A stretch of DNA of 61,182 nt, from NCBI RefSeq assembly GCF_020907275.1, contig NZ_JAJJWI010000023.1:1-61182 (forward strand), read 5' to 3'. The position numbers were made by a program, and so were the translations under genes. The notes below the pieces were generated by a model. The model was not told the origin of the DNA, ran no database searches, and saw only the letters and a program-made list of their open reading frames with translations. This DNA comes from Pontibacter silvestris (lineage in GTDB: Bacteria > Bacteroidota > Bacteroidia > Cytophagales > Hymenobacteraceae). Of this stretch, positions 44,897 to 54,296 are shown piece by piece; within the stretch, counting starts at the first letter, position 1; the number at the start of each line of letters is the position of its first letter.

Positions 44897-47455
44897 ATGA
44901 CAAATACCTTAAAGCGAGTTCTCGCTTTTCTGATGGTTCTGCTTAGTGTGCAGTTGGCTGTAGCGCAACAAAGTCTGCAGTCGCCGTCTCAGTTTCTGGG
45001 TTATGAACTGGGCAAACAATTTACGCCTCATGCCCGCATTCTCGATTATGTAAATTACCTGGCACAACAAGCGCCTAACCGCATGAAGGTACAGGAATAT
45101 GGCCGTACGTACGAAAACCGTCCGTTGATGCTGGCTTATGTAGCTTCAGATGAAAACCTGCCCCGCATGGAACAGATCCGGGAGAATAACCTGCGCCAGG
45201 CAGGTGTACTAAACGGACAAGTACAGGGCAACCAGCCTACCATAGTATGGTTAAGCTATAATGTGCATGGCAATGAGTCTGTGTCTTCAGAAGCGGTAAT
45301 GCAGGTAATGTACGACCTCGTAAACCCTAACAATGCACAAAGCCAGCAGTGGCTACAAAATACGGTGGTATTGCTGGACCCTTGTGTAAACCCTGACGGA
45401 CGTGAGCGATATGTACAATGGTATAAGCAAGCGTCTAACCAGGGCGGAAATGCCTCTCCTTATGCCTGGGAGCACTATGAGCCATGGCCGGGAGGAAGAC
45501 CAAACCACTACTATTTCGACCTGAACCGTGACTGGGCCTGGCAAACACAAATAGAATCGAAGCAGCGCCTGGCACAGTACAACAACTGGTTGCCGCAGGT
45601 GCATGCCGACTTTCATGAGATGGGTGCAGAGTCACCTTATTATTTCTCTCCTGCAGCCAAGCCTTTCCACGAAAGTATAACTCCTTGGCAGCGTGAGTTT
45701 CAGAATACCTTAGGAGAATATAACCGTCAGTATTTCGACAAAAACAACTGGCTGTACTTTACCCGTGAAAGCTATGACCTGCTGTACCCTAGCTATGGCG
45801 ACACCTGGCCTACATATAACGGAGCCATTGGCATGACTTATGAACAAGGCGGCTCAGGGCGTGCTGGTTTGGCTTATCAAAAACAGGATGGGGATACACT
45901 AACGCTGACAGATCGTATTGCACACCATGTAGCAGCAAGCAAGGCAACACTACAGGCTGCCTCAGAAAGAGGAGACCAGATAAAACAGGAATTCCGCAAA
46001 TACTATGAGAATAACCTAAAAAGTCCCCAAGGTGCCTACAAGGCTTTTGTTTTTAAAACAACCGACCGCACGGCTGCTAATGCTAAGGCATTAACAGATT
46101 ACCTGGACCGCCAGGGAATCAAATATGGCTATGCAGGTAAGAACACATCTGCCAAAGGCTTTAACTATGCAACAGGCAAAGAGCAGAGTGTAAAAGTAGC
46201 GCAGAATGACCTTGTTATCAGCATGTATCAGCCTAAATCCACCCTTATAAAGGTACTGTTTGAGCCGTCTACTACGCTGGAAGACTCCCTTACATACGAC
46301 ATCACATCCTGGGCACTGCCTTATGCCTTTGGCCTCGATGCTTATGCACTGCGTAGTCGTTTGGAACCAGGCTCTACACAGCCAACTGCAACAACTGAGC
46401 AGAACATCACCCTAGAAAGACCTTATGCCTACTTAGCCCGCTGGACTAACCTTCAGGACCTTAAGTTTCTGGCAGACCTGATGCAGAAAGATATAAAAGT
46501 ACGTATGGCTGAAAAGGCTTTTGAAATTGATAAGAAGCAATACGCCCCAGGTACCTTGATTATTACTCGTACAGGCAACGAGCGCATAGGCGACAAACTT
46601 GATGTTACGGTACGTGACCTGGCAAAGCAGCACGGAGTTAGCTTAAGTGCCACTACGACAGGATTTGTAACCAGCGGCTCAGATTTCGGGGCGGGCAGTG
46701 TCAGCTATCTCAAAATGCCTAAAGTAGCTTTGCTTTCTGGTGAGGGCGTGTCTCCTTACAGCTTTGGTGAAACATGGCATTACTTTGAGCAGCAGATTAA
46801 TTACCCTGTTACGGTACTTAATACCTCTTATTTTAGTAGTGTTCCTTTAAATGAGTTTGATGTATTGATACTACCCGGCGGTTCTTATGGCCGTGTGCTG
46901 GACGAGCAAAAGTTAGAGGAAGTAAAAGCCTGGGTAAGAGCTGGAGGAAAACTTATTGCCATAGAAAGTGCCGCCAGCTTTTTAGCAGGTAAGGTCGGGT
47001 TTAACATAAAGAATAAAGAGGCAGCTGCTCCGCAAGTAAAAGACAGCACTTCAAAAGAGAAGAAAGATCCTTATGCAAATTTACGCACTTACGCTGACCG
47101 TGAGCGTGAAGCATTGTCGGAAGAAGTGCAAGGCAGCATTTACAGGGTTGATTTAGATAAAACACATCCGCTTGCATATGGCTACGGAGATGCTTACTAT
47201 GCTCTTATTCGTTCAGCCAATACATTTGAATATATGGACAATGGCTGGAATGTAGGTGTTCTGAAGAAGGACAACCACATAACAGGTTTTGTGGGAGCAG
47301 ACATTAAAGAAAAACTCCAGGATGCCCTTATATTCGGGGCACAAGGCATGGGCCGTGGACAGATTCTCTATATGGCAGATAACCCATTGTTCCGAGCCTT
47401 CTGGCAAAATGGCAAGCTTCTTTTTGGTAACGCCGTATTCCTGGTGGGGCAATAG
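44897..47455 (+). CDS. Exported M14-family zinc carboxypeptidase
   Basis: 852 residues with a signal peptide (about 1-23, ending AVAQ). The M14 zinc site is intact: His124 and Glu127 in NVHGNES, His236 in QVHADFHEMG; substrate-binding DLNRDW (208-213) and a catalytic Glu316 in GMTYEQGGSG. A C-terminal region with DVLILPGGSYGRVLDEQKLEEV resembles a class I glutamine-amidotransferase-like fold, common in large Bacteroidota M14 proteins. Likely periplasmic or secreted peptide degradation. Confidence 0.92.
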   Translation: MTNTLKRVLAFLMVLLSVQLAVAQQSLQSPSQFLGYELGKQFTPHARILDYVNYLAQQAPNRMKVQEYGRTYENRPLMLAYVASDENLPRMEQIRENNLRQAGVLNGQVQGNQPTIVWLSYNVHGNESVSSEAVMQVMYDLVNPNNAQSQQWLQNTVVLLDPCVNPDGRERYVQWYKQASNQGGNASPYAWEHYEPWPGGRPNHYYFDLNRDWAWQTQIESKQRLAQYNNWLPQVHADFHEMGAESPYYFSPAAKPFHESITPWQREFQNTLGEYNRQYFDKNNWLYFTRESYDLLYPSYGDTWPTYNGAIGMTYEQGGSGRAGLAYQKQDGDTLTLTDRIAHHVAASKATLQAASERGDQIKQEFRKYYENNLKSPQGAYKAFVFKTTDRTAANAKALTDYLDRQGIKYGYAGKNTSAKGFNYATGKEQSVKVAQNDLVISMYQPKSTLIKVLFEPSTTLEDSLTYDITSWALPYAFGLDAYALRSRLEPGSTQPTATTEQNITLERPYAYLARWTNLQDLKFLADLMQKDIKVRMAEKAFEIDKKQYAPGTLIITRTGNERIGDKLDVTVRDLAKQHGVSLSATTTGFVTSGSDFGAGSVSYLKMPKVALLSGEGVSPYSFGETWHYFEQQINYPVTVLNTSYFSSVPLNEFDVLILPGGSYGRVLDEQKLEEVKAWVRAGGKLIAIESAASFLAGKVGFNIKNKEAAAPQVKDSTSKEKKDPYANLRTYADREREALSEEVQGSIYRVDLDKTHPLAYGYGDAYYALIRSANTFEYMDNGWNVGVLKKDNHITGFVGADIKEKLQDALIFGAQGMGRGQILYMADNPLFRAFWQNGKLLFGNAVFLVGQ

Positions 47456-47474
47456 TCTATTACCTTAAATTTCT

Positions 47475-47527
47475 GATGAGCGAATAAGGCAACTTGAATA
47501 GTTGCCTTATTCGCTCATTTTATTTTG
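47475..47527 (+). terminator. Terminator after the M14 peptidase gene
   Basis: Perfect 18-bp stem (47475-47493 against 47501-47518 region), 7-nt loop TTGAATA, followed by TTTTATTTT. Confidence 0.85.
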
Positions 47528-47626
47528 CCGCCACTTCCCTGTATAATTCAGAACTGGTAATTCGTAAATGATAGCGCCTCTTAGTACCTTCGTGCCTTTG
47601 ATTGTTACTGGACACCTGTAAACATA

Positions 47627-48154
47627 ATGAATTATATTATAACACCTCCTTCGCCAACTGAGTATGATGCTTTCTTTAAGAATTATGTAGAAGGAGCACA
47701 GACAGAAGACCTGCTGTACGGATTGGAAGCCAGTGGCTCCTACATCACGGGTTATTTTCGGGAGCTACCGGAAGAAAAATTAAATTACCACTATGCACCA
47801 GGTAAATGGAGTATAAAAGAAATACTTGTTCACCTGATGGATACAGAACGAATTTTCGCTTACCGTGCGCTTCGCTTTGCCCGCCACGATGAAACAGAAC
47901 TTTCAGGTTTTGACCAGGACAGGTACATAGTGCCTGCTAAAGCAGCTGTGCGCGCTATTGCTTCTATACTGCAAGAGTTTATAGCTGTACGTCTGGCCAC
48001 CATCGAACTTTTCCGAAACTTTGATGAAGAGGCTTTAAGCAGAACAGGTATCGGCAGCGGCAAAAGAGTTTCTGTCAGGGCACTCGGCTATAGCATCCTT
48101 GGCCATGAAATACACCACCTCAAGCTAATTAAAGAACGGTGTTTAAAACAATAG
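47627..48154 (+). CDS. DinB-fold metal-binding protein
   Basis: 175 residues, a four-helix DinB/YfiT-like bundle. The metal triad is visible as His69 (LVHLMDTERIF) and His160/His164 (GHEIHHLKLI), with the typical YAPGKWSIKEI lead-in. Members include thiol S-transferases and uncharacterised proteins, so the substrate is unknown. Cytoplasmic. A short hairpin with T tail follows (48164-48195). Confidence 0.9.
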   Translation: MNYIITPPSPTEYDAFFKNYVEGAQTEDLLYGLEASGSYITGYFRELPEEKLNYHYAPGKWSIKEILVHLMDTERIFAYRALRFARHDETELSGFDQDRYIVPAKAAVRAIASILQEFIAVRLATIELFRNFDEEALSRTGIGSGKRVSVRALGYSILGHEIHHLKLIKERCLKQ

Positions 48155-48163
48155 CATTAATAA

Positions 48164-48195
48164 ACCTGGCTATTATGTAAACTGGCCAGGTATTT
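48164..48195 (+). terminator. Weak terminator after the DinB-fold gene
   Basis: 7-bp stem ACCTGGC/GCCAGGT with a 14-nt loop, followed by ATTTT. Shorter than the other terminators in the window. Confidence 0.5.
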
Positions 48196-48239
48196 TCTAC
48201 TTTAGATGCCATTTATAGCGTCTATAAAACTTCTTAACT

Positions 48240-48416
48240 ATGCAAAAGCAGAAAATTCTTAAGATAATATTAGGTGTAGCTTTTTCTCTGCTGGCTGTTT
48301 ATAAAACATATCAACTGATAACGGCGGACAGTAACTGGGTAGACCAGCTTTTGCTATTTGTATTTGTAGTAGTTGCCATCATTAACTTTATGACGCTGGA
48401 AGACGACCATGACTAA
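48240..48416 (+). CDS. Small membrane protein, paralogue of the next gene
   Basis: 58 residues (MQKQKILKIILGVAFSLLAV...), two TM helices (about 7-27 and 37-51) joined by a short acidic turn containing SNWVDQ, and an acidic tail EDDHD. It was found by reading the gap between the DinB-fold gene and 48454. The layout and the positions of MQ-K, II-L, YK-Y and W-D residues match the following gene, so the two look like a tandem duplication. Function unknown. Confidence 0.65.
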   Translation: MQKQKILKIILGVAFSLLAVYKTYQLITADSNWVDQLLLFVFVVVAIINFMTLEDDHD

Positions 48417-48453
48417 GTGGATTAACTGGCTTTACATATCGCACTTCTAGTAC

Positions 48454-48636
48454 ATGCAAAACCGAAAAGCATTCAGGATAATACTAGCAGCAGCCTGCTT
48501 AATATTTGCAGTAGTAAAAGCTTATGACATTATAAGCAGAGACTTTGAGTGGATAGATGTTTTCTTTTTAGGGGCTTTCCTATTTTTCGGAGCAATGTAC
48601 CTGATGGTATATTTGAAAGAAAAGAAAAAGAAGTAA
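48454..48636 (+). CDS. Small membrane protein, paralogue of the preceding gene
   Basis: 60 residues, two TM helices (about 7-27 and 35-53) with a central turn SRDFEWIDV and a basic tail KEKKKK. Lies 37 nt after its paralogue. The tails differ in charge (acidic in the first, basic here), which could place them as interacting partners. Function unknown. Confidence 0.7.
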   Translation: MQNRKAFRIILAAACLIFAVVKAYDIISRDFEWIDVFFLGAFLFFGAMYLMVYLKEKKKK

Positions 48637-48660
48637 CTGCTAAAGCTGTACAAAAAGAAA

Positions 48661-48710
48661 AACCTGAAAGTCTACATAATCCGTCTGATTACTATAAAGA
48701 CTTTCAGGTT
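48661..48710 (+). terminator. Long-loop hairpin after the small membrane protein genes
   Basis: 12-bp perfect stem (AACCTGAAAGTC with GACTTTCAGGTT) around a 26-nt loop that can itself pair (TAATC/GATTA). A short T-rich stretch follows 6 nt later. Probable terminator of the small-gene transcript; the long loop is unusual. Confidence 0.5.
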
Positions 48711-48845
48711 CTCAACTTTTAGCCAAAGGTATCAAATTATACGGGAACGATTAAATTAAGGTTGTGAACTTTAGATTTTTTTTATTTTTTCGTCTGCCCG
48801 TATATTACTTCAACATCTCCTTAATAACAGCTTTGAAAGAATCGC

Positions 48846-48879
48846 TTTCTTTAAGTACAAAGTCCTATACTTAAAGAAA
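48846..48879. repeat. Inverted repeat downstream of priA
   Basis: Perfect 12-bp arms (TTTCTTTAAGTA with TACTTAAAGAAA) and a 10-nt loop, about 40 nt past the priA stop. No T run follows on either strand, so it is a poor terminator; it may protect the 3' end of the priA message. Confidence 0.45.
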
Positions 48880-48917
48880 CGAAAGTCAATAGTTATTCTT
48901 CAACTTCTCTTTTCTTT

Positions 48918-51449
48918 CTAAACCGGATCCACGTCCACTACAACCCTTAAGCCTTTAAAGTCGGGCAACAGCTTAAGATTAAAAATAGCCTGGCTCAACT
49001 GATCTTTAGCTGCGCGTAGATTAGTGTTGCTTCTGGGAAGCTTAATATGTATTTCGTTCAGGAACAGATTCCTGATCTTGAAGATATAAGGCACCTCCGG
49101 CCCCAATACCTGCTGTTTACCTAAACGGTCAGTCAGGTCTTTAGCCAGTACAATGGCTGCATTTTCAGAAGTATCTTCCTCCGCATGCTTAATAGTAATT
49201 CGTATCATACGCACAAACGGCGGATAACTGAAGCGCATGCGTTCTTCTATTTCATGCTCATATAGGCTTTGATAGTCATTGTTGCGCACTTTCCGGAAGA
49301 TAGACTGCAACGGATCTCGGGTTTGAATAATAACTGAACCTGGCTTACCTTTACGCCCTGCCCTACCACTTACCTGCACAAACAACTGGTAGGCCCGCTC
49401 GTGCGCCCGATAATCAGGGAAGTTGATAATAGTATCAGCGTTCAGAATGCCTACTAAACTCACATTTTCGAAGTCAAGCCCTTTGGTTACCATTTGCGTA
49501 CCCACCAGCACATTGGTTTTGCCATTTTCGAAATCAGCAATAATCTGTTGATAGCTGTTTTTGGCTTTCGTAGTATCCAGATCCATACGCTGCACCTCTG
49601 CCTTCGGGAGCATCAGCTTTAACTCATCTTCTACCTTCTCGGTACCAAAGCCCATGCTTTTCAGGGTAGTGGCGCCACAGGCCGGGCAATCGTGCGGCAT
49701 GCGCTCGTGATAGCCGCAGTAATGGCAACGCAGTTCGTTGTTGTACTTGTGGTAAGATAAACTCACCGCGCAGTACTTGCACTTCGGAATCCAGGAGCAC
49801 TCATCGCAGCTAATAAAAGGGGCATAGCCACGGCGGTTCTGAAAGAGTATTACCTGCTCCTGTCGCTGTAGCCGTTCTTCAATGGCAGTCAGTAATTTAC
49901 CTGAAAAATGGCTGTGCATATTTTTACGCTTCTGCTCATCGCGGGTATCGACCAGCTCAATATCGGGCAACTGAGCTTTGCCAAAACGTTTCGTCATGCT
50001 TACCAGCCCCCAACGACCAGTCTGGCAGTTATAGTAAGATTCTATAGATGGTGTAGCAGAACCAAGCAACGTCTTGGCTCTCTGCAGGTGCGCCATCATT
50101 AAACCTGTTTCCCGGGCATTATAGCGAGGGGCAGGGTCGTACTGCTTATAACTTGCCTCATGCTCTTCATCAATTATCAGCAGAGACAGATCATGGAAAG
50201 GCAGGAAAATAGATGAGCGCACACCCACCACCACCTGAAAGCGTCCCGACAGAATGCCCTGCCACACTTCAGCCCGCTCATTATCAGAGAACTTAGAATG
50301 ATAAACACCCAGCTTATCACCAAACACTTTCATCAGGCGGGTCACGATCTGGGCTGTAAGAGCAATCTCCGGCAATAGATACAGCACCTGCCCGCCTGCC
50401 TCCAGGGCATGCTTTATCAGGTCTATGTACACTTCTGTTTTGCCACTGCCTGTTATACCATGCAGCAATACCGTGTCCTTCTCCTTAAATAAGCCTAATA
50501 TTTCATCCTTTGCCTTTTCCTGGTACTCCGACAGGGTCATGGGTAGTTGCTGCGCCTCTACATCCATCGGAAAGCGTGATACTACCTGGTCGAACTGCTC
50601 CAGCACTCCTTTTTTTACCAGCGAGTTGACCGAAGACACAGAAAGGTGTGGATTATTTGTTAACACATTTTTCTCAATGCCTTTGTAGTTCTGATTAACA
50701 TCCTGGTGCACAGGTACCCTTTGCAGGTAGTTCAGCAATACATCGAGTTGTTTTGGCTTTGGTGTAAGCTGGTTAAATAACTCTTCTAACATACCCTCTT
50801 CCTGCACAAAGTGCTCCGACAGGCGTACTTTTTTAACTACTTTAGGAGAAAATTTATCGCTGATCTGCTCAAAAATAATGATAGCTTCTTTCTGGATAAG
50901 CGACTTTATAAACTTATGGTAGCTTTTAAGTTGCAACAGGTTGCCAACTTCCGTAAAAGTAAGCGACTGGTTCTGCTGTAGCGCATATATAATCTTTTCC
51001 TCCTGAGCAGCCAGAATCAGCTCGTCCTCTTCCGGGTTGTATTGCGGGTGCAGTTGGATGCGAGACTCACTGCTTAGCTTTAAAGCAGATGGCAGGGCGG
51101 CATTGATCACCTCTCCAATGGTACACATGTAGTACTCGGCCATCCATTTAAAAAGCTTCAGCTGCGGAGCAGTCACAATGGGCTTATCATCCAGCACATC
51201 CAAAATATACTTTGCCTGGTACTCTTCCGGAGCATTTTCGTGAATATCTGCTACAATGCAGCTCAACACCCGTTTGGCACCAAACTGCACAATTACCCGT
51301 GCACCTATCAACACCTCATCATTCATTTCTAAGGGGATGCGATACGTGTATAACCTGGGCAGCGGCAAAGGCAGAATTACATCGGCAAACAATGTAACCC
51401 GCTCCACAGTTGGCTCAGAGGGGAAGTTAAAATTTAGCAGTTCAGACAA
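48918..51449 (-). CDS. priA: Primosomal protein N' (replication restart helicase PriA)
   Basis: 843 residues. N-terminal fork-binding domain, then a superfamily 2 helicase core with Walker A GITGSGKT (331-338) and DEEH (427-430), an inserted zinc-binding region with CDECSWIPKCKYC and CHYCGYHERMPHDCPAC, and the C-terminal VSGRAGRKGKPGSVIIQT motif. All catalytic and zinc ligands are present. Reloads the replisome at stalled forks. Monocistronic. Confidence 0.97.
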   Translation of the reverse strand: MSELLNFNFPSEPTVERVTLFADVILPLPLPRLYTYRIPLEMNDEVLIGARVIVQFGAKRVLSCIVADIHENAPEEYQAKYILDVLDDKPIVTAPQLKLFKWMAEYYMCTIGEVINAALPSALKLSSESRIQLHPQYNPEEDELILAAQEEKIIYALQQNQSLTFTEVGNLLQLKSYHKFIKSLIQKEAIIIFEQISDKFSPKVVKKVRLSEHFVQEEGMLEELFNQLTPKPKQLDVLLNYLQRVPVHQDVNQNYKGIEKNVLTNNPHLSVSSVNSLVKKGVLEQFDQVVSRFPMDVEAQQLPMTLSEYQEKAKDEILGLFKEKDTVLLHGITGSGKTEVYIDLIKHALEAGGQVLYLLPEIALTAQIVTRLMKVFGDKLGVYHSKFSDNERAEVWQGILSGRFQVVVGVRSSIFLPFHDLSLLIIDEEHEASYKQYDPAPRYNARETGLMMAHLQRAKTLLGSATPSIESYYNCQTGRWGLVSMTKRFGKAQLPDIELVDTRDEQKRKNMHSHFSGKLLTAIEERLQRQEQVILFQNRRGYAPFISCDECSWIPKCKYCAVSLSYHKYNNELRCHYCGYHERMPHDCPACGATTLKSMGFGTEKVEDELKLMLPKAEVQRMDLDTTKAKNSYQQIIADFENGKTNVLVGTQMVTKGLDFENVSLVGILNADTIINFPDYRAHERAYQLFVQVSGRAGRKGKPGSVIIQTRDPLQSIFRKVRNNDYQSLYEHEIEERMRFSYPPFVRMIRITIKHAEEDTSENAAIVLAKDLTDRLGKQQVLGPEVPYIFKIRNLFLNEIHIKLPRSNTNLRAAKDQLSQAIFNLKLLPDFKGLRVVVDVDPV

Positions 51450-51572
51450 GGGTACTGTAGTTGATTAGCTTTTAACAGCAAAGGTCGGAAAAAAATTGCG
51501 CAATGTTGATGGCTGGAGCATGTATAGCCTCTATTCTATTGATAACAAGGGAAAAACACATCAGAAATAATT

Positions 51573-52343
51573 TTAGTCTAGGCGGTTATTCTTTCTGATG
51601 TTAACTATTGCACCAATAGAAAATACAGAATAGCCAGCTGTAAGAGCATCACGATTCTTTAACCCAATGGTTGTACCGGTGGTATATTGCAGCTGTACGG
51701 CAGGGCTAAGTTCCATGCGGGTATAGAAAATAGGCTCCAGAAAGATATTATCCTCCAGCTTTTCCGGGCTACCGTTCAGCAAGTGCTTATCCATGTCTAC
51801 ATAGCTGGCCCGCAACGCTGTACCATAGTTCAAGGGGTACTCCCGGCCAAGCAACCTGAGTGACTTCTTTTTCTTGGAAGTAAAGTTTACCTGCAGAAAA
51901 TACTTATCAAACTCAGCATCTCTGGTGGTCATAAACCATGTACCGTCTTCGCGCTGCTCTCTCTTTTTCCGGGTACTGCTACCCCCTCCATAACCTGCAT
52001 ATACTTCCAGAATTCGTCTGTCTTCAGGACCAAATGTGGTAAAGTAGCCTCCTCCTGCTTCTAGCAAATTGTGCTGAAAGCTGTTCTTCTTACCTTGCTT
52101 ATCTACGATAGAGCCATTAAGCATCACGGCAAAATGATCTGAAACAGCATAGGCAGAAGTAAAACTTATATTTCCTTTTAAAGAGATATGGCCTCCGGCA
52201 CTTATTTCCTTTTTCTCAGTAAACATAGGCACGTTCGGCACATTAGGCATGTATGTAGAAACACAGCCTGATGTCAGCAACATAAGTCCTGCGCACAAGC
52301 CAGCAAACAATGGATAACGTACCTGAATCTTAACCTTTTTCAT
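51573..52343 (-). CDS. Outer-membrane-type lipoprotein of unknown function
   Basis: 256 residues from the ATG at 52343 (MKKVKIQVRYPLF); the frame is open to 52400 but that would bury the signal peptide. LLTSGC is a clear lipobox (Cys27). The mature protein begins VSTYMPNVPNVPMFTEKKE and continues as short amphipathic strands with AGYGGGSS and a C-terminal GYSVFSIGAIVNIRK, suggesting a small beta-barrel-like fold. It lies 122 nt downstream of the diheme enzyme/MbnP-like cassette and may belong with it; that is inference. Confidence 0.65.
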   Translation of the reverse strand: MKKVKIQVRYPLFAGLCAGLMLLTSGCVSTYMPNVPNVPMFTEKKEISAGGHISLKGNISFTSAYAVSDHFAVMLNGSIVDKQGKKNSFQHNLLEAGGGYFTTFGPEDRRILEVYAGYGGGSSTRKKREQREDGTWFMTTRDAEFDKYFLQVNFTSKKKKSLRLLGREYPLNYGTALRASYVDMDKHLLNGSPEKLEDNIFLEPIFYTRMELSPAVQLQYTTGTTIGLKNRDALTAGYSVFSIGAIVNIRKNNRLD

Positions 52344-52465
52344 GAATATGAAATTTGCTCTTTCCCTATATAACCTCCTTAAGGGAACTACCACATTCAC
52401 AAAGTTAGGACTTTTTATAAGGTAACCTGACGTAGCATATTTTTAATTTCAGCTGTACTTTTAGC

Positions 52466-53548
52466 TTATAAAGGGGCTATTAAAGATTTTGTTTTGATAA
52501 AGCCAGTATCTGTAAGTGTGGTCAGGAAAGCTATAATATTTGCTTTTTCTGCACCTGATAGGGCTATTCCTAATCTTCCCTCCTGCTGTAGTTCAATAGC
52601 TAAAGCTGGAGACATTCTAACTCCCGAACGGTAATGTTCCAGCACATCATCAAGCGTTTCAAAGCGGCCGTCATGCATATAAGGTGCGGTGAGAGCAATG
52701 TTACGTAAGGTTGGCGTTTTATATTTTCCTCTGTCGCTAAGCTGTCCCGTAATGCGCCCACGCCCAAAGGCCAGCTCTTCATAATTGGCAGAAAAAGTAC
52801 TATCCAGTCCGTTGTTATGGTAGCCATTATCTGTAAAAAAATCGGTGGCATGGCAACTACTGCAGTGCTGCTTAAACAGGGCCCATCCCTGCAACTCTTC
52901 CTTATTCATATATCCACCTGTCTCGCCCCGTACGTGTTTGTCATATCGGGAATCAGCAGATATCAGGGTTCGTAAGTATTGCGCCAGTGCACGTGCAACA
53001 GCAGCAGATGTGACAGAGTCTGTCCCGAATGCTTTTCTGAACAACTCCGGATACTGTTCATGACGCTGTAAAGTGTTGGTAAGCTCTTTCAGGCTCTGCC
53101 CCATCTCATCAGGATCTGTAAGTGGCCCGAACACCATGGACTCCAGGTCTTTTGCCCCACCGTCCCAGAAATAGCCATTCATCCAGGCAAGGTTCACTAG
53201 CGAGGGGACGTGCCGACGAAGAGGCTTGCCTGTTACTCCCAATGTAGTTAAAGCTTTTCCGTCAGTAAATGCTTTTTGTGGCTGGTGGCAAGTAGCACAG
53301 GACACGGTACCAGTTTGCGAAAGCACCGGATCATAAAAAAGCTTTTCCCCAAGTTCCACTCCTTCCTGCGTGCCAGGGTTACGTATAGGAGACGGAAGTG
53401 TAGCTGCCAGGTTAGCAGGCACTACAAGCTCATAAACCCTAGGACCAGAAGCAACATCTTCATATTCTGTTGTACTACTACATCCGGCAGTAAATAATAG
53501 GCTCAAAAAAAGAAGATGCGTATAAACCTGCCGAACTAGCATAGACAA
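52466..53548 (-). CDS. Diheme cytochrome c enzyme, MauG/MbnH/CCP family (second copy)
   Basis: 360-residue lipoprotein (FTAGC lipobox, Cys23). Two c-type heme sites: CATCH (84-88) and CSSCH (229-233). The Trp that sits between the hemes in this family is at 128 in YFWDGGA, and TAPYMHDGRF near residue 310 is the usual C-terminal landmark. It starts 6 nt after the MbnP-like gene. Annotation as a cytochrome c peroxidase is possible, but the MbnP partner favours a protein-modifying MbnH-like role. Confidence 0.9.
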   Translation of the reverse strand: MSMLVRQVYTHLLFLSLLFTAGCSSTTEYEDVASGPRVYELVVPANLAATLPSPIRNPGTQEGVELGEKLFYDPVLSQTGTVSCATCHQPQKAFTDGKALTTLGVTGKPLRRHVPSLVNLAWMNGYFWDGGAKDLESMVFGPLTDPDEMGQSLKELTNTLQRHEQYPELFRKAFGTDSVTSAAVARALAQYLRTLISADSRYDKHVRGETGGYMNKEELQGWALFKQHCSSCHATDFFTDNGYHNNGLDSTFSANYEELAFGRGRITGQLSDRGKYKTPTLRNIALTAPYMHDGRFETLDDVLEHYRSGVRMSPALAIELQQEGRLGIALSGAEKANIIAFLTTLTDTGFIKTKSLIAPL

Positions 53549-53554
53549 TGGCTT

Positions 53555-54292
53555 CTAGTTTACCCCTGTCACTTTCAGAAACTCACTACCATAGTTCTCT
53601 GCCAGCATACTAGGGCCTGCGCCATGCCCACCTGAGTTCATGACATCAAAATCAATAAGATTAGGGCTTTGAAACAACTCATTCACATCTGCCTGCATAG
53701 TTAACTTGTAGCTGAACTTTTCGTGGAGGTTGATGGCCTGAGGCAGATCCAATAAAATAGTTTTATAGTTGGTATCTCCTCCTACATGAAACACCAATGC
53801 TCCACTTTCTGCATTGCCTGTGTAGGACCCTACTAATGTAAGAAACTTGTATCCCGTGTCCCAATCCCAAACCATCTCATTGCTCGGGTCCAGGTCTCCT
53901 TCCTGATCTGTAGAATGGTTATGCTTTTCATCGATGCCTATAGAAAGCTCCACCTTATCATAAATTCCGACAGGTATTTCATCTAGCATAAAAGAAGTCT
54001 TGCCATCCTGTGCAATCAGGTGGTAACTTTCCGGCTCAACATAAGTGACTTGTCCGTTGTTGCCAACAAGCCTTACATTACTGATATAATACTTAAAATT
54101 TGTAACACTGTAGCTGTCTCCAGCCGGGTTTGTATAAGTGGTTGTGCCTAGCTCTAGCGGAGCATTGCCTACCACGTTGCTAATTTCTACCTGTACATTG
54201 CCTGCAGTTTCAGTTTCCTCATCGTCTGAGCAGGCTGTAATAAAAGGCAAAGCCAGCAACAGAAACAGCAATTTATAAATTGTTTTGCTCAT
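53555..54292 (-). CDS. MbnP-like (putative copper-binding) lipoprotein
   Basis: 245 residues from the ATG at 54292 (MSKTIYKLLFLLLALPF), giving a proper lipobox FITAC (Cys21); the earlier in-frame ATG at 54328 would overlap the upstream gene and spoil the signal. The TNFKYYISNVRLV and GIYDKVELSIGID strands, and the MVWDWDTGYKFL segment with Trp142 and Trp144, match the MbnP-like family. His124/His126, His169 and His223 are candidate metal ligands. In the methanotroph system MbnP carries a kynurenine made by MbnH and binds copper; here the gene is flanked on both sides by MbnH/MauG-type enzymes. Confidence 0.85.
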   Translation of the reverse strand: MSKTIYKLLFLLLALPFITACSDDEETETAGNVQVEISNVVGNAPLELGTTTYTNPAGDSYSVTNFKYYISNVRLVGNNGQVTYVEPESYHLIAQDGKTSFMLDEIPVGIYDKVELSIGIDEKHNHSTDQEGDLDPSNEMVWDWDTGYKFLTLVGSYTGNAESGALVFHVGGDTNYKTILLDLPQAINLHEKFSYKLTMQADVNELFQSPNLIDFDVMNSGGHGAGPSMLAENYGSEFLKVTGVN

Positions 54293-54296
54293 AAGG

